A stretch of DNA of 64,000 nucleotides from Bombella sp. ESL0385 (GTDB taxonomy: Bacteria; Pseudomonadota; Alphaproteobacteria; Acetobacterales; Acetobacteraceae), in assembly GCF_009725755.1 (NCBI RefSeq), contig NZ_WNIJ01000001.1:248001-312000 (forward strand), read 5' to 3'. The first letter of the stretch is position 1, and the number at the start of each line of letters is the position of its first letter. A program made the position numbers and the translations under genes. This document shows, one piece after another, positions 42,804 through 52,511 of the stretch. The notes beneath the pieces were generated by a model. It worked only from the letters and a program-made list of their open reading frames with translations. It did not search any database and was not told where the DNA came from.

Positions 42804-44489
42804 ATGCCCTCCGTCTCGTCATCACGCCATGCTCGTGCGTATATCATCGGTGATGTGTCAAAATGGGATGGCCCTGTATGGGCATCTATTGTGATGGTGG
42901 CATCGGCGTGCTTTGGCGGGGTAGGGCCGTTACAGGCAGAGGATAAGCCCCCGCCAGCGGTGGAGGTCATGCCGGGGGCGGGGGTGATTGGCCAACCACG
43001 TCGTGTCACGCTGGAGCAGAATCGTTCTAAAAAGCGGCATCAGGGCGATTGGGGGGCTTTTAATTGGGGGAATGGGGAGTTCGCAGGTTTTGGCCCGGTG
43101 GGGGTTTATGGTGTGGCCCCATGGGCTGAGGATTGGAGCAGCAAAAAAGACCCGAAGAATTACACGGATTTTCTGGACCTTCTAAAAGCGATTCGTCTGA
43201 ATGAATCAGGCAGTATTTGGCTGACCCTCTCCGGGGAATCACGGATTCGGAACTGGTATGAATCCAGCCCGATGCTTGGCACAGTGGGTAAGCGTCATTC
43301 TGGCCGGTTTACAGTGCGTAATTTGTTGGGGGCAGAGCTGCATCTCGGCACGCATTGGCAGATATTCGGGCAGCTTAATAATGGCGAGGCCGCAGGGTGG
43401 AATTATTACGGCTATAACGCGACATGGCGGCGTAGGCTTGGCTTGCAGCAGCTTTTTGTTCGTTACGAGCAGAAGCTTCTAGGTGCTAAAACGGGCGTAA
43501 TGGTCGGGCGGCAGCAATTTTTGGATGCCCCTTCATGGCTGATTTACGCCCGTGAGACCCCTAATGTGCAACTCTCATGGAATGGCGCGCGAGGCTATGC
43601 CATGTGGGAGCGTGTGCGGGTTGATGTGTATAATTTTGTGGCAACACAAGTGACGCGAGATACCATCATGGGCGGCGGATTTGATGATGGAACGCGCCTT
43701 TATGGGGGCGATGTTACGGTCGCTCTGCCGCGTTTTTCTATCGCGGGGCAGCAGGTTCATTCTTTTTTGGACCTATTTTGGATGGGCTTTCATTATGGGG
43801 GGAAGTCTGCTGCTATCGCCCAGCTTAAAGGAAGCGAGGCTGGCACGCAGACGCGCCAAAATGGCGGGTTTCGCTGGTATGGCTCGGCCCCCGCCTTTGA
43901 GTATGATGTTAGTGGCGTTTATCAGGCAGGGCGGTTCCATCCGAGTAAATCTGCTATCGGCAGCCGCCCAGTGAGCGCATGGGCTGTGCGTGGGGTGGCG
44001 GGCTGGCGTCATTCTTCCTCCTCCTTACATCCCTTCCTCGGTGTGCAGGCGGAGGCTTATAGCGGGGGGGATAATCGTCGCGCGCATGGTACGGAGGGAA
44101 CATTCTCGGCCCCTTTCTCCCCGCGTAATGCGACATTCGACCTCACACGGACGATAGCGCGGGCTAACCTTATTAGTGCAGGCCCGCTTATGAGCATTGC
44201 GCCTCGCCCTTTTATGAATATCCGTATTCGTGTGCCGTATTTATGGCGAGAGAGCGTGCATGATGGGCTGTATAACTCCTCATCGCCTTTTTCCTTTTTA
44301 GCGGGGTCTCGTCTAAGGGCGGCGGGACGTGCCGTGGGGTTACAACCGCAAGGGCAGGTGCAATTTCAGCTTCAACAGCATGTGAATTGGCAGCTTGATG
44401 GTGGGGCTATTTTTCTTACCCATCGGATGCGGCAAGCGGGGGGAAAGAATGGGACCTATATGCTCTCTACGTTGACCTTCCGCTTTTAA
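42804..44489 (+). CDS. Outer-membrane porin of the alginate-export type
   Basis: 561-residue beta-barrel. The signal-like hydrophobic segment (about 26-46, ending PLQA) lies far in, so the true start may be later than ATG 42804. The mature part has alternating aromatic strands (SIWLTLSGESRIRNWYE, GRQQFLDAPSWLIYARETPN, WERVRVDVYNFVA) typical of the alginate export family and ends LSTLTFRF, with a terminal Phe as outer-membrane proteins do. The substrate is unknown: in sugar-rich niches these may take up glycosides. Two palindromes precede it. Confidence 0.78.
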   Translation: MPSVSSSRHARAYIIGDVSKWDGPVWASIVMVASACFGGVGPLQAEDKPPPAVEVMPGAGVIGQPRRVTLEQNRSKKRHQGDWGAFNWGNGEFAGFGPVGVYGVAPWAEDWSSKKDPKNYTDFLDLLKAIRLNESGSIWLTLSGESRIRNWYESSPMLGTVGKRHSGRFTVRNLLGAELHLGTHWQIFGQLNNGEAAGWNYYGYNATWRRRLGLQQLFVRYEQKLLGAKTGVMVGRQQFLDAPSWLIYARETPNVQLSWNGARGYAMWERVRVDVYNFVATQVTRDTIMGGGFDDGTRLYGGDVTVALPRFSIAGQQVHSFLDLFWMGFHYGGKSAAIAQLKGSEAGTQTRQNGGFRWYGSAPAFEYDVSGVYQAGRFHPSKSAIGSRPVSAWAVRGVAGWRHSSSSLHPFLGVQAEAYSGGDNRRAHGTEGTFSAPFSPRNATFDLTRTIARANLISAGPLMSIAPRPFMNIRIRVPYLWRESVHDGLYNSSSPFSFLAGSRLRAAGRAVGLQPQGQVQFQLQQHVNWQLDGGAIFLTHRMRQAGGKNGTYMLSTLTFRF

Positions 44490-44686
44490 GGATGCTGCGA
44501 GAGAATAAACAACGAATATAAATAGTTTAATAAAAGCAAATATTTTGGCTGAATTTCTTTACAAAGCTATCTTTATATCATCAAAAAATGATCTTTTTTC
44601 ATTTTTTATATAAAATACACATTGAAGTTAGTGGATTATGCAATTACTCTCTTTCTTATCGTATTAAAGATGCAGGAGCAGGGTAC
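44490..44686. other. AT-rich leader of the sulfate assimilation operon
   Basis: 197 bases, clearly more AT-rich than both flanks. An A-T hairpin AAAAAATGA / TCATTTTTT lies at about 44583-44608. Likely the promoter region for cysH-cysD-cysNC. The cysH frame is open back to 44588, but that part looks non-coding. Confidence 0.45.
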
Positions 44687-45466
44687 GTGGCAGTCTCGGA
44701 GGATGAATTTCAAACCCTTCCTCATCAGGGGGTTGTTGCTGCGTCAGAGGAGGAAACAGGGCGTGTGCTGGCCTCTGTTTTGGCACGTTTTCCCGGTCGC
44801 GTGGCGGTGATTTCATCCTTTGGGGCGGAGTCCGCCGTATTACTCGCGCAGATTGCCGCGCAGGATAAAGCCGTGCCGGTTTTCTTCCTCGATACAGGGC
44901 GGCATTTCCCGGAGACTTTGGCCTATCGTGATGAGCTAAGCCAGCATTTGGGGTTGGAGGATGTCCGCACCCTCCAGCCTGCGCGTAAAGAGGTCGAGTA
45001 TCGTGACCCGGAGGGCCAGCTTGTGGCCTTCGACCCTGATGCGTGTTGTGCCCTGCGTAAAGTAGAGCCTTTAGATGTTGTTCTGCCAGAGTTTGATATT
45101 TGGGTGACGGGGCGTAAGCGTATGCAAGCAGCCACGCGGGCAGCCCTTCCAGTGGCTGAGCGGCAGGCGGATGGCAGTGTAAAGCTTAACCCTCTTGCTG
45201 GGTGGAGTGAGGCGCAGATTGCTGACTTTATGAAGGAGAAAGCCTTGCCTGCTCATCCTCTTGTTGCGCGTGGTTATCGCTCTATTGGGTGTGAGCCTTG
45301 CACAAGGCCCGTTGGTGCGGGTGAGGATAGCCGCGCAGGCCGCTGGGCTGGGCTTGCGAAAACGGAATGTGGCCTACATCGCCCTGTGCCTGTTACGCCG
45401 CCACCCGGTGCGGATAAGGAAGAGATTTCAGCCACGGCTTTATTAGCGGAACGGCCCGTAGAATGA
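44687..45466 (+). CDS. cysH: APS/PAPS reductase, iron-sulfur type
   Basis: Reduces activated sulfate to sulfite using thioredoxin. The 259-residue product has the PP-loop-like SSFGAES, LDTGRHFPET and the 4Fe-4S ligands Cys120-Cys121 (DACCALR) and Cys202-Cys205 (GCEPC), plus the catalytic ECGLH at the C-terminus. The CC...CxxC pattern marks the APS-reducing type. GTG 44687 is chosen because AGGAG sits 8 bases upstream; the earlier ATG 44588 would add a low-complexity AT-rich extension. First gene of cysH-cysD-cysNC. Confidence 0.92.
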   Translation: MAVSEDEFQTLPHQGVVAASEEETGRVLASVLARFPGRVAVISSFGAESAVLLAQIAAQDKAVPVFFLDTGRHFPETLAYRDELSQHLGLEDVRTLQPARKEVEYRDPEGQLVAFDPDACCALRKVEPLDVVLPEFDIWVTGRKRMQAATRAALPVAERQADGSVKLNPLAGWSEAQIADFMKEKALPAHPLVARGYRSIGCEPCTRPVGAGEDSRAGRWAGLAKTECGLHRPVPVTPPPGADKEEISATALLAERPVE

Positions 45467-45507
45467 CGCCCGACTATCGGGTTTATCAGTAAGGAAAGGG
45501 AGCAGGC

Positions 45508-46326
45508 ATGGCTCTGCAAGACGCACATATTATGGATGGTTTGGACCAATTAGAGGCCCAGAGCATCTTCATCCTGCGGGAGGCTTATCGTAAGCTGAAG
45601 CCTATGGCCCTGCTATGGTCTTTAGGCAAAGATAGTAACGTGATGGTCTGGCTCGCGCGTAAGGCGTTTATGGGTCATGTGCCTTTCCCCGTGATGCATG
45701 TGGATACGGGTAAGAAGTTCCCCGAGATGTATGCGTTTCGTGATGAATACGCCAAAAAATGGAACTTAGACCTCATTTTAGGGGAATGTCCCCCCGTGGA
45801 GGAGATGGACCCGTCTCTCCCCCCCGCTGCACGCTCTGCTGCACGCAAGACGGTCGGGTTAGCGAATTTGATTGATAAGCATAAGTTCCGCGGTGTTGTG
45901 GCTGGTATCCGGCGGGATGAGCAGGCGACCCGTGCTAAAGAGCGCGTCTTTAGCCCGCGCGGGGCGAGCCATCAATGGGATGTGCGGAACCAACCGCCAG
46001 AGTTTTGGGACCAATATGCTACCCCTTATGAGGAGGGGATGCATGTGCGTGTTCATCCGCTGCTGGCATGGCGGGAGCTAGATATTTGGCGGTATATTGA
46101 GCGCGAGAATATTCCGCTAGTGGACCTCTATTTCGCAAAAGATGGCAATCGTTATCGCTCGCTAGGCGACCAAGACATTACCAGCCCGATTGAAAGCCAA
46201 GCCTCCACCGTGGCGGAGGTTATTGCCGAGCTTGAGACAAGCCGCACGTCCGAGCGGGCGGGCCGCGCTATGGACCATGAATCAGAAGATGCGTTTGAGC
46301 GTCTCCGCGTTGCTGGCTATTTGTGA
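45508..46326 (+). CDS. cysD: Sulfate adenylyltransferase subunit 2
   Basis: Catalytic subunit that makes APS from sulfate and ATP. The 272-residue product has the PP-loop [38 protein letters not shown], and the [12 protein letters not shown] region. It lies 41 bases after cysH and its stop precedes the cysNC ATG by 14 bases. Confidence 0.96.
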   Translation: MALQDAHIMDGLDQLEAQSIFILREAYRKLKPMALLWSLGKDSNVMVWLARKAFMGHVPFPVMHVDTGKKFPEMYAFRDEYAKKWNLDLILGECPPVEEMDPSLPPAARSAARKTVGLANLIDKHKFRGVVAGIRRDEQATRAKERVFSPRGASHQWDVRNQPPEFWDQYATPYEEGMHVRVHPLLAWRELDIWRYIERENIPLVDLYFAKDGNRYRSLGDQDITSPIESQASTVAEVIAELETSRTSERAGRAMDHESEDAFERLRVAGYL

Positions 46327-46340
46327 GGAGAGCTTTAACG

Positions 46341-48212
46341 ATGACACAACCTCATTCATCTTCTACGCAGGTTCGTCATGGTGTTAGCACGCCGATTGTG
46401 ATTGTTGGCCATGTGGACCATGGCAAATCCACCCTGATTGGCCGTTTGTTATACGATACAGATAGCCTGCCTGATGGCCGCCTCGTCCAGATTGTCGAGA
46501 GTAGCCGTAAGCGTGGCCTTGCTGTGGAATGGAGCTTCCTGCTCGATTCCCTTCAGATTGAGCGGGACCAAGGCGTGACGGTGGATTCCACGCGCATTCC
46601 TTTCCAGCTAAATGGGCGGGATTTTGTGATTGTCGATGCGCCGGGTCATCGGCAATTTTTACGGAATATGATTACTGGTGCAGCGGATGCAGAGGCTGCC
46701 GTGCTGGTGGTTGACGCAGCTGAGGGCGTGCGCGAGCAAACACGCCGCCATGCGATGTTGCTACGGCTCATCGGCATTAGTCATGTGATTGTGCTGCTTA
46801 ATAAGGCTGATAGCATCAATTTTGATGAGGCAAAGCTTAAACAGGTCGAGGGCGATATTCGCCAGTTGTTAGCCCGGTTGGAGATTGATGTTAAGCAGGT
46901 CATTCCTGCTTCGGCACGGGATGGCGATAACATCGCTACCCGCTCGGAGAGGGCAGAATGGTATAAAGGCCCAACCTTGTTGGAGGCCCTAGCGCAGATT
47001 CAGCCGCCAGCCTCTCGTCATGCGCTGCCTTTGCGTATGCCTGTGCAAGATGTGTATCGTTTTGAAGGTGTGCGTTATGTCGCAGGCCGTATTGAGCGCG
47101 GCACAGTGCGGGAGGGGGACCGGCTGGTGATTGGCGGGCAAGGGCAGGAGGCCACCGTGGCGGAGGTCTGCCGTTGGCATGCCCCGCATGAGCCTGTTGC
47201 AGGTGCTGGTGAGTCCATTGCTTTGCGCTTAGAGCCTGACCTCGTACCAGACCGTGGGGATTTGCTCTTTCCTGCGGGGGATGAAGCCGCTGCCCCATTG
47301 AAAGCGGCGCGTTTGAAAACACGGCTCTTTTGGCTGCGTGGTGAACCGTTGCATGTGGGTGAAAGCTTCCGCCTACGTTTAGCCACAGCGGAATATGACG
47401 TGACGGTTGCGGCGATTGATGCGGTGGTGAATCTGGATGACCTCACCCTCAGCCCCGCTGATGAAGTTCCCCCCGATGGTTTTGCCGAGATTACGTTGGC
47501 GGTCGCACGGAATATCTTGTTCGATCCCTTTGCACCGGGGATGCCAGATGGGCGCGGTGTATTGGTGGACCGGCATCAGAAGATTGTCGGTGGGGCGCCG
47601 CTTATCGGCCCAGCTGCGTTGGCAGATGGGGCGCATGCCATTCATCCTACAGCAAGCGGTGTGAGTGAGGCTGTTCGGGCAGGGTTGCGCGGGCATAAGC
47701 GTGCTGTGTTCTGGCTGACAGGTTTACCCGGTGCTGGCAAAAGCACTATCGCCCGCCATGCTGAGGAGGCTCTCAGCCATGAAGGGCTGAATGTCACAGT
47801 GTTAGATGGCGATACGGTGCGCTCCGGCTTGTGTAGCGACCTCGGCTTCTCCCCAGAGGATAGGCGGGAGAATATCCGCCGTGTCGCGCATGTGGCGCGG
47901 ATTTTGGCAGAGAGTGGGCAGATTGTGTTGGTCGCTTTGGTGTCGCCTTTAGCGCAGGATCGTGCCATGGCGCGGGCGATTATCGGTGAGGATTGGCATG
48001 AGGTCTTTGTTGATACCGCACCAGAGCTTTGCCGCCAGCGTGACCCGAAGGGGCTTTATGCACAGGCTGAGAAGGGGCGGATTGCCTCCTTTACCGGTGT
48101 ATCCGCTGCCTATGAGCCACCAGAGACGCCAGATGTCATTGTCCCCGGTGATGGGGATGTGGCCCGTAGCGTACAGCATTTAACAGACGCTGTGCATAAA
48201 GCCGTACGGTAA
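46341..48212 (+). CDS. cysNC: Fused sulfate adenylyltransferase subunit 1 / APS kinase
   Basis: 623 residues. Residues about 15-425 are CysN, a translation-factor-like GTPase with [19 protein letters not shown] and NKAD. Residues about 450-620 are CysC with [13 protein letters not shown] and [10 protein letters not shown], which phosphorylates APS to PAPS. ATG 46341 has GAGGAGAG about 9 bases upstream; a TTG that overlaps cysD is less likely. The kinase is unexpected beside an APS-type CysH, so PAPS may be used elsewhere, or CysH accepts both. Confidence 0.95.
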   Translation: MTQPHSSSTQVRHGVSTPIVIVGHVDHGKSTLIGRLLYDTDSLPDGRLVQIVESSRKRGLAVEWSFLLDSLQIERDQGVTVDSTRIPFQLNGRDFVIVDAPGHRQFLRNMITGAADAEAAVLVVDAAEGVREQTRRHAMLLRLIGISHVIVLLNKADSINFDEAKLKQVEGDIRQLLARLEIDVKQVIPASARDGDNIATRSERAEWYKGPTLLEALAQIQPPASRHALPLRMPVQDVYRFEGVRYVAGRIERGTVREGDRLVIGGQGQEATVAEVCRWHAPHEPVAGAGESIALRLEPDLVPDRGDLLFPAGDEAAAPLKAARLKTRLFWLRGEPLHVGESFRLRLATAEYDVTVAAIDAVVNLDDLTLSPADEVPPDGFAEITLAVARNILFDPFAPGMPDGRGVLVDRHQKIVGGAPLIGPAALADGAHAIHPTASGVSEAVRAGLRGHKRAVFWLTGLPGAGKSTIARHAEEALSHEGLNVTVLDGDTVRSGLCSDLGFSPEDRRENIRRVAHVARILAESGQIVLVALVSPLAQDRAMARAIIGEDWHEVFVDTAPELCRQRDPKGLYAQAEKGRIASFTGVSAAYEPPETPDVIVPGDGDVARSVQHLTDAVHKAVR

Positions 48213-48253
48213 GCCGCTCAGGCCGTAAGGACTGTCTATTTAGGGAAAAGAAG

Positions 48254-48307
48254 CCGGTTTTTGCCAAGGCAAAGGCCGGGACGGGAGGAGTTTACCCATT
48301 ACGGTAA
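48254..48307 (+). other. Structured leader before the TauE-type transporter
   Basis: Two hairpins: CCGG + TTTGCC / GGCAAA + CCGG (48254-48279) and TTACC / GGTAA (48292-48307). They lie in the 122-base gap between cysNC and the transporter. They may be a cis-regulatory RNA or a plain terminator pair; neither has a T-run. Confidence 0.35.
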
Positions 48308-48334
48308 GCCCCACCTTTAAGGGAGGATAGGGTG

Positions 48335-49099
48335 ATGCAGCATTTTGCTTATGTCATCTCCGGTGCGTTAGTGGGGTTTTTAGTGGGTATGACGGGCGTT
48401 GGCGGCGGCTCCCTCATGACCCCGCTGCTTATCCTCCTTTGTGGGATTCATCCTAAAGCAGCGGTGGGGACGGACCTCATCTATGCCGCGATGACGAAGT
48501 TGTTTGGCACGTTTTTACATAGGCGATGTGGGCCGGTGCGTTGGTCTATCGTGTTGTGGATGATGTCTGGCAGCCTTCCCGGTGTGGCAGTCGCGCTCCT
48601 TTGGCTGCGGCATATAGGCTCCCCGCAAGAAATGGCGCAGGTTATTCGTGTCTCATTGGGTATTTGCTTATTAATAACCGCCCCTGCCATTCTCTTTCGT
48701 CCCACCTTAAAAGCATGGGTCTTACGGCATCAGCTTGGTGGGCCGGTGCAATCGCGGGTGCTAACGGTTGTGCTAGGTTTTGTGCTGGGCTGCATGGTGA
48801 GCCTCTCCTCCGTGGGGGCCGGGGCGATTGGCATGGCCGTGCTGGTGATGCTCTACCCCACTTTGCCACTGCGTGAACTCGTAGCCATTGATATTGCTCA
48901 TGCTATCCCCCTCACACTCATTGCCGGGGCAGGCCATTGGGTGGAGGGTGATGTTATTGTGCCAACATTGTTGCTGCTTTTAAGCGGCTCCTTGCCCGGT
49001 ATTTGGCTCGGCACACATTGCGCAGGCCGCTGCCCAGAGCGATGGCAACGGCTCATTTTAGGAAGCTTATTGTTATTGATTGGCGTGAAGATGATTTGA
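48335..49099 (+). CDS. TauE/SafE-family membrane transporter
   Basis: 254-residue inner-membrane protein with about eight hydrophobic helices. The family repeat motif GMTGVGGGSLMTPLL near residue 20 has a partner SLSSVGAGAIGM near 150. TauE/SafE proteins move sulfite, sulfoacetate or other organic anions. Position right after cysH-cysD-cysNC favours sulfate or sulfite transport. ATG 48335 has GGGAGG 8 bases upstream. Confidence 0.85.
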   Translation: MQHFAYVISGALVGFLVGMTGVGGGSLMTPLLILLCGIHPKAAVGTDLIYAAMTKLFGTFLHRRCGPVRWSIVLWMMSGSLPGVAVALLWLRHIGSPQEMAQVIRVSLGICLLITAPAILFRPTLKAWVLRHQLGGPVQSRVLTVVLGFVLGCMVSLSSVGAGAIGMAVLVMLYPTLPLRELVAIDIAHAIPLTLIAGAGHWVEGDVIVPTLLLLLSGSLPGIWLGTHCAGRCPERWQRLILGSLLLLIGVKMI

Positions 49100-49158
49100 C
49101 CATGAGCCGGGCTATGTCCCGGCTTTTTTCACGATAAGGGTAAGAAGCACCTTCACAA

Positions 49159-49175
49159 ATGTTATAGTATAACAT
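49159..49175. promoter_or_regulatory. Zur-type zinc operator
   Basis: Perfect 17-bp palindrome ATGTTATAGTATAACAT, 48 bases upstream of the receptor start. It matches the core of the proteobacterial Zur box (GTTATANTATAAC with ATG/CAT flanks). Zur with zinc would repress the receptor. Confidence 0.82.
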
Positions 49176-49223
49176 AACATTCTTCACGAAGCAGGATGCG
49201 TGCGTGAAGGAGTGGAGAGTGGC

Positions 49224-51461
49224 ATGGCGGTAAAGCGGTGGGGCGGGGGTGTTTATGTCGCCTTGGTTGTGGGAGGGATGTTACCGCCTACAATATGGGC
49301 ACAAGAGAGCCGCCAGCCTGTGCAGCGTGATGCTAATAACGCAGCAGAGGGGCAAGAGGAGGCACATCCGCTTAGCGCGCAGGAGGAGCACATCCATGTG
49401 ACAGCGCGGCGGTTGGACCAAGCGCGCCAAGCTTTGCAACCTGCCATTGGGGCCACGCAGACAAGTTTCTCCCGCAAAGCTATAGAGGCCAATCCCGGCG
49501 GGGATAATGCTGCCCTTAACAGCATCCTTTTGCAGGCCCCCGGTGTTACGCAGGATAGTTATGGGCAGATTCATATCCGGGGGGATCATAATAATGTTCA
49601 ATTCCGGCTGGATGGTGTGGCCTTACCAGAAGGGGTGAATGTGTTCGGGCAGGCTTTGATGACCCGCTTTGCCCATTCTATGAGCCTGACAACGGGCGTT
49701 CTGCCAGCGGAATATGGGTTTCGCCAAGCGGGGGTGATTGATATTCAAACCAAAAATGGTGTGTCGGATGAGGGCGGAACACTCTCCGGCTATGGCGGGG
49801 TGAGGGATTATGTGCAGCCTTCCCTCCAATATGGTGGGCATTGGGGCCAGTGGGATGGCTTTATCACCGCTGATATGATTCATGACCGGGTGGGGATAGA
49901 GAATACCACTCCCAGCTATAATGCGATTCACGATCTCTCACGTCAGCATCATATCCTAGGGCATGTGCGCTATACCCTCCGGCCAGAGACGCGCTTTAGT
50001 TTTACAGCGGGGATATCCAATGCGTGGTATCAGCTACCTAATAATCCCGGCCAACAACATCAATTTGCAACCCCGCTTTTTAAGGCAGATAATGCACTCT
50101 CTATGCAGGCAAACGCGCCTGATAGTAGCCATCTGGATGAGCATCAGCAGCAGATTACCGACTTCGCTATCCTTTCATGGCAAGAGGAGCATGAGACTGT
50201 TAGTGCTCAGACATCAGCCATTCTTCGCTATAGTTCTATGCGTTATTCGCCCGATTGGGTGGGGGACCTTGTTTATAACGGCATAGCGCAGCAAGCGGCG
50301 CGGTCGGTCTTTTCTAGCGGGGTGCAGAGTGATGTAACATGGCGTCTTAATCATGCTCATACGCTGCGTGGTGGGGTGCAAGCCTATGGGGAGCGGGCGG
50401 TGAGTAAAAGCAACGCCTCGGTGTATCCCTTAGCAGAGGATGGAAGCATCATCCCTCAACCGATGAATGTGCATGATTCATCAGGCAAGACCGGGGCTCT
50501 ATATGGGGCGTATATTCAAGATGAGTGGAAGATTACGCGTAAACTTACCCTCAATCTTGGTGCGCGGTTTGATGGTGTGGAGGAATATGTCCATGCCCAT
50601 CAGTTTAGCCCGCGTATCTCTTTGGTGTGGACACCGTGGCGTGGTGGGCGGTTTCATGTTGGTTATGCGCGTTATTTAACCCCCCCACCTTTTGAGACCA
50701 TCGGCACAACTAGCCTCAGCCGGTTTGCCAATACATCGGCCGCCCCAGCGCATTATCAAAATGACCGCGTGAAAGCAGAGCGGGATAATTATTACGATAT
50801 TGGCTTTATCCAACGCCTTACCCCGCATTGGTTCATCGGGGTGGATGCTTATTGGAAGGATGCGAAAAATCTTTTGGATGAAGGGCAGTTCGGCGCGCCG
50901 GTGATTTTGACGGCCTATAATTACCGCCGGGGCCATGTGCGGGGGGTGGAGTTTACAACCGATTATGAGGCTGGGCCGTGGAGCTTATATGGCAATGTTG
51001 CCCTCTCCCGCGCGATGGGGAAGGATATTAACTCCGCACAATGGAACTTTGATGAAGATGACCTCCAATATATGCGCCATCATTGGGTGCATTTAGACCA
51101 TGATCAACGTGTAACGGCCTCAGCGGGGGCGGCTTATACGGCTTTTCGTAAGACGAATCACCCTTTGCACCTTTCTGGGACGATGGTTTATGGCAGCGGG
51201 TTACGGCAGGATAAAGAGACGGCCACCGGAGACATCCCCAACGGGGCGCATGTGCCGCGCTATGTGACCTTTAACCTCGCCCTGGTACAGCATATCTGTC
51301 ATATCGCTGCATTAGGGGGGCATAACATGCAGCTACGCTTGGATGTTATCAACTTGTTTGATAAGCATTATATGCTACGCGATGGCAGCGGCATTGGGGT
51401 TGGTGCCCCACAATACGGGCTGCGGCGGAGTGTGATGGGGGGAGTCTCTTTCTCCCTCTAA
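49224..51461 (+). CDS. TonB-dependent outer-membrane receptor, probably for zinc
   Basis: 745 residues. Signal peptide (ending IWA), then a plug domain with NPGGDNAALNSILLQAPGV, QIHIRGDHNNVQFRLDGV and the conserved GFRQAGVIDIQTK, and a 22-strand-type barrel ending RRSVMGGVSFSL (terminal hydrophobic). The TonB box is likely the EEHIHVTAR segment. The mature part is rich in histidine (SSHLDEHQQQ, QEEHETV, YMRHHWVHLDHD). ATG 49224 has GGAGAG about 5 bases before it. The Zur box upstream points to zinc uptake of the ZnuD kind, powered by the Ton operon at 33-37 kb. Confidence 0.9.
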   Translation: MAVKRWGGGVYVALVVGGMLPPTIWAQESRQPVQRDANNAAEGQEEAHPLSAQEEHIHVTARRLDQARQALQPAIGATQTSFSRKAIEANPGGDNAALNSILLQAPGVTQDSYGQIHIRGDHNNVQFRLDGVALPEGVNVFGQALMTRFAHSMSLTTGVLPAEYGFRQAGVIDIQTKNGVSDEGGTLSGYGGVRDYVQPSLQYGGHWGQWDGFITADMIHDRVGIENTTPSYNAIHDLSRQHHILGHVRYTLRPETRFSFTAGISNAWYQLPNNPGQQHQFATPLFKADNALSMQANAPDSSHLDEHQQQITDFAILSWQEEHETVSAQTSAILRYSSMRYSPDWVGDLVYNGIAQQAARSVFSSGVQSDVTWRLNHAHTLRGGVQAYGERAVSKSNASVYPLAEDGSIIPQPMNVHDSSGKTGALYGAYIQDEWKITRKLTLNLGARFDGVEEYVHAHQFSPRISLVWTPWRGGRFHVGYARYLTPPPFETIGTTSLSRFANTSAAPAHYQNDRVKAERDNYYDIGFIQRLTPHWFIGVDAYWKDAKNLLDEGQFGAPVILTAYNYRRGHVRGVEFTTDYEAGPWSLYGNVALSRAMGKDINSAQWNFDEDDLQYMRHHWVHLDHDQRVTASAGAAYTAFRKTNHPLHLSGTMVYGSGLRQDKETATGDIPNGAHVPRYVTFNLALVQHICHIAALGGHNMQLRLDVINLFDKHYMLRDGSGIGVGAPQYGLRRSVMGGVSFSL

Positions 51462-51503
51462 GGCTGGTGCAGCCATGATTGATGTACCAAGGAGTGGGGT
51501 TTC

Positions 51504-52481
51504 ATGCGGAAGATACTCTTTACGTCTGGCATTGTGCTGGCTTTTATTGGGTATGCGTTCTTTTCCATCAGTGATGCTTGCTCCAAAGGGTTGGCAGGGG
51601 CGTTGGACCCTTTTGAGGTCGCCTTTTTTGGTGGTGTCTTTGGGTTTTTGATTGTCCCAACATTGCGGCGACCGCAGGAATCCTATAGCGCGCTGGTCCT
51701 CTCCAACCATCCATGGCTCTGGCTGTTACGAGCGGCGGCGGTGTTTGTGGCTACAGCAGCCAGTGTGGAGGCCTTTATGCTTCTACCCATGCCAGAGGCC
51801 CTCTCGCTCATGTTCCTTATGCCTTTCTTTGTGACGATTGTATCGGTCTTATTCCTTAAAGAGCAGGTGACGGGCTGGGCGTGGCTGTCTGTTCTGTTGG
51901 GGTTTGTTGGGGTGATGATTGTTCTGCGCCCCGGTATGAAGGCCCTTAATTTCGGCCATCTTTGTGCGGTCTTAGCCGCGATGTCCACCGCTGTGAGTGT
52001 GATTGCCTATCGCTTTGCGGGGAAGGAAGCGTCCCGCCTTACTTTGTTTGGCTCTAGCTTGTTTGGGCCGTTAGTGGGGGATGGGATTTTGATGGCGAAG
52101 CATTTCGTCATCCCTCATACGGTAGCGGAATGGCTATTGCTTTTTGGTTATGGCTTTTTGGCCGCTGCTGGGCAGTTGTTACTGATGTTGGCGGCCTCCA
52201 TCGCTCCGGCTAATCGCGTGGCTTTGCCCCAATATAGTCAGATGGCTTGGATTGTGGCCTTTAGTTATTTCATCTTCCATCAACCTGTTGATGTGTGGGA
52301 TGGGATTGGGATTCTGGTCGTTACCTTCTCTGGCATGCTGAATTGGCTGCGGCAGAAGATTCGCTTTGAGAAGATGATTCATCGTGGCTGGTGGTGGAAG
52401 CGTAAACCCTCCCCAGAGGTCATTGCGGCTACCCCAGCAGCAGTTATCACCCCGCCATTGCCGGAAACGCCTCATGATTAA
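51504..52481 (+). CDS. EamA/DMT-family transporter
   Basis: 325-residue inner-membrane protein with ten hydrophobic helices in two five-helix halves (second half starts about 150). EamA hallmarks are present: FFSISDACSKGLAG, ALSLMFLMPFFVTIVSVLFLKEQVTGW and PNYSQMAW-like PQYSQMAWIV. The substrate is unknown; relatives export amino acids or metabolites. It has AAGGAG about 9 bases upstream and follows the receptor by 42 bases, so it might share its zinc control. Confidence 0.85.
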   Translation: MRKILFTSGIVLAFIGYAFFSISDACSKGLAGALDPFEVAFFGGVFGFLIVPTLRRPQESYSALVLSNHPWLWLLRAAAVFVATAASVEAFMLLPMPEALSLMFLMPFFVTIVSVLFLKEQVTGWAWLSVLLGFVGVMIVLRPGMKALNFGHLCAVLAAMSTAVSVIAYRFAGKEASRLTLFGSSLFGPLVGDGILMAKHFVIPHTVAEWLLLFGYGFLAAAGQLLLMLAASIAPANRVALPQYSQMAWIVAFSYFIFHQPVDVWDGIGILVVTFSGMLNWLRQKIRFEKMIHRGWWWKRKPSPEVIAATPAAVITPPLPETPHD

Positions 52482-52511
52482 GGGGCGGATCGCAGCATTG
52501 TGAGGCAGTGG

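Noticed and set aside
44588-44686. cysH start at ATG 44588
   Set aside because: The added part is AT-rich, lacks family similarity and a ribosome site; GTG 44687 has AGGAG at good spacing.
48056-48064. A fourth TTATGCACA DnaA-like box
   Set aside because: It is isolated inside the cysNC coding region and fits the roughly two chance hits expected in the window.
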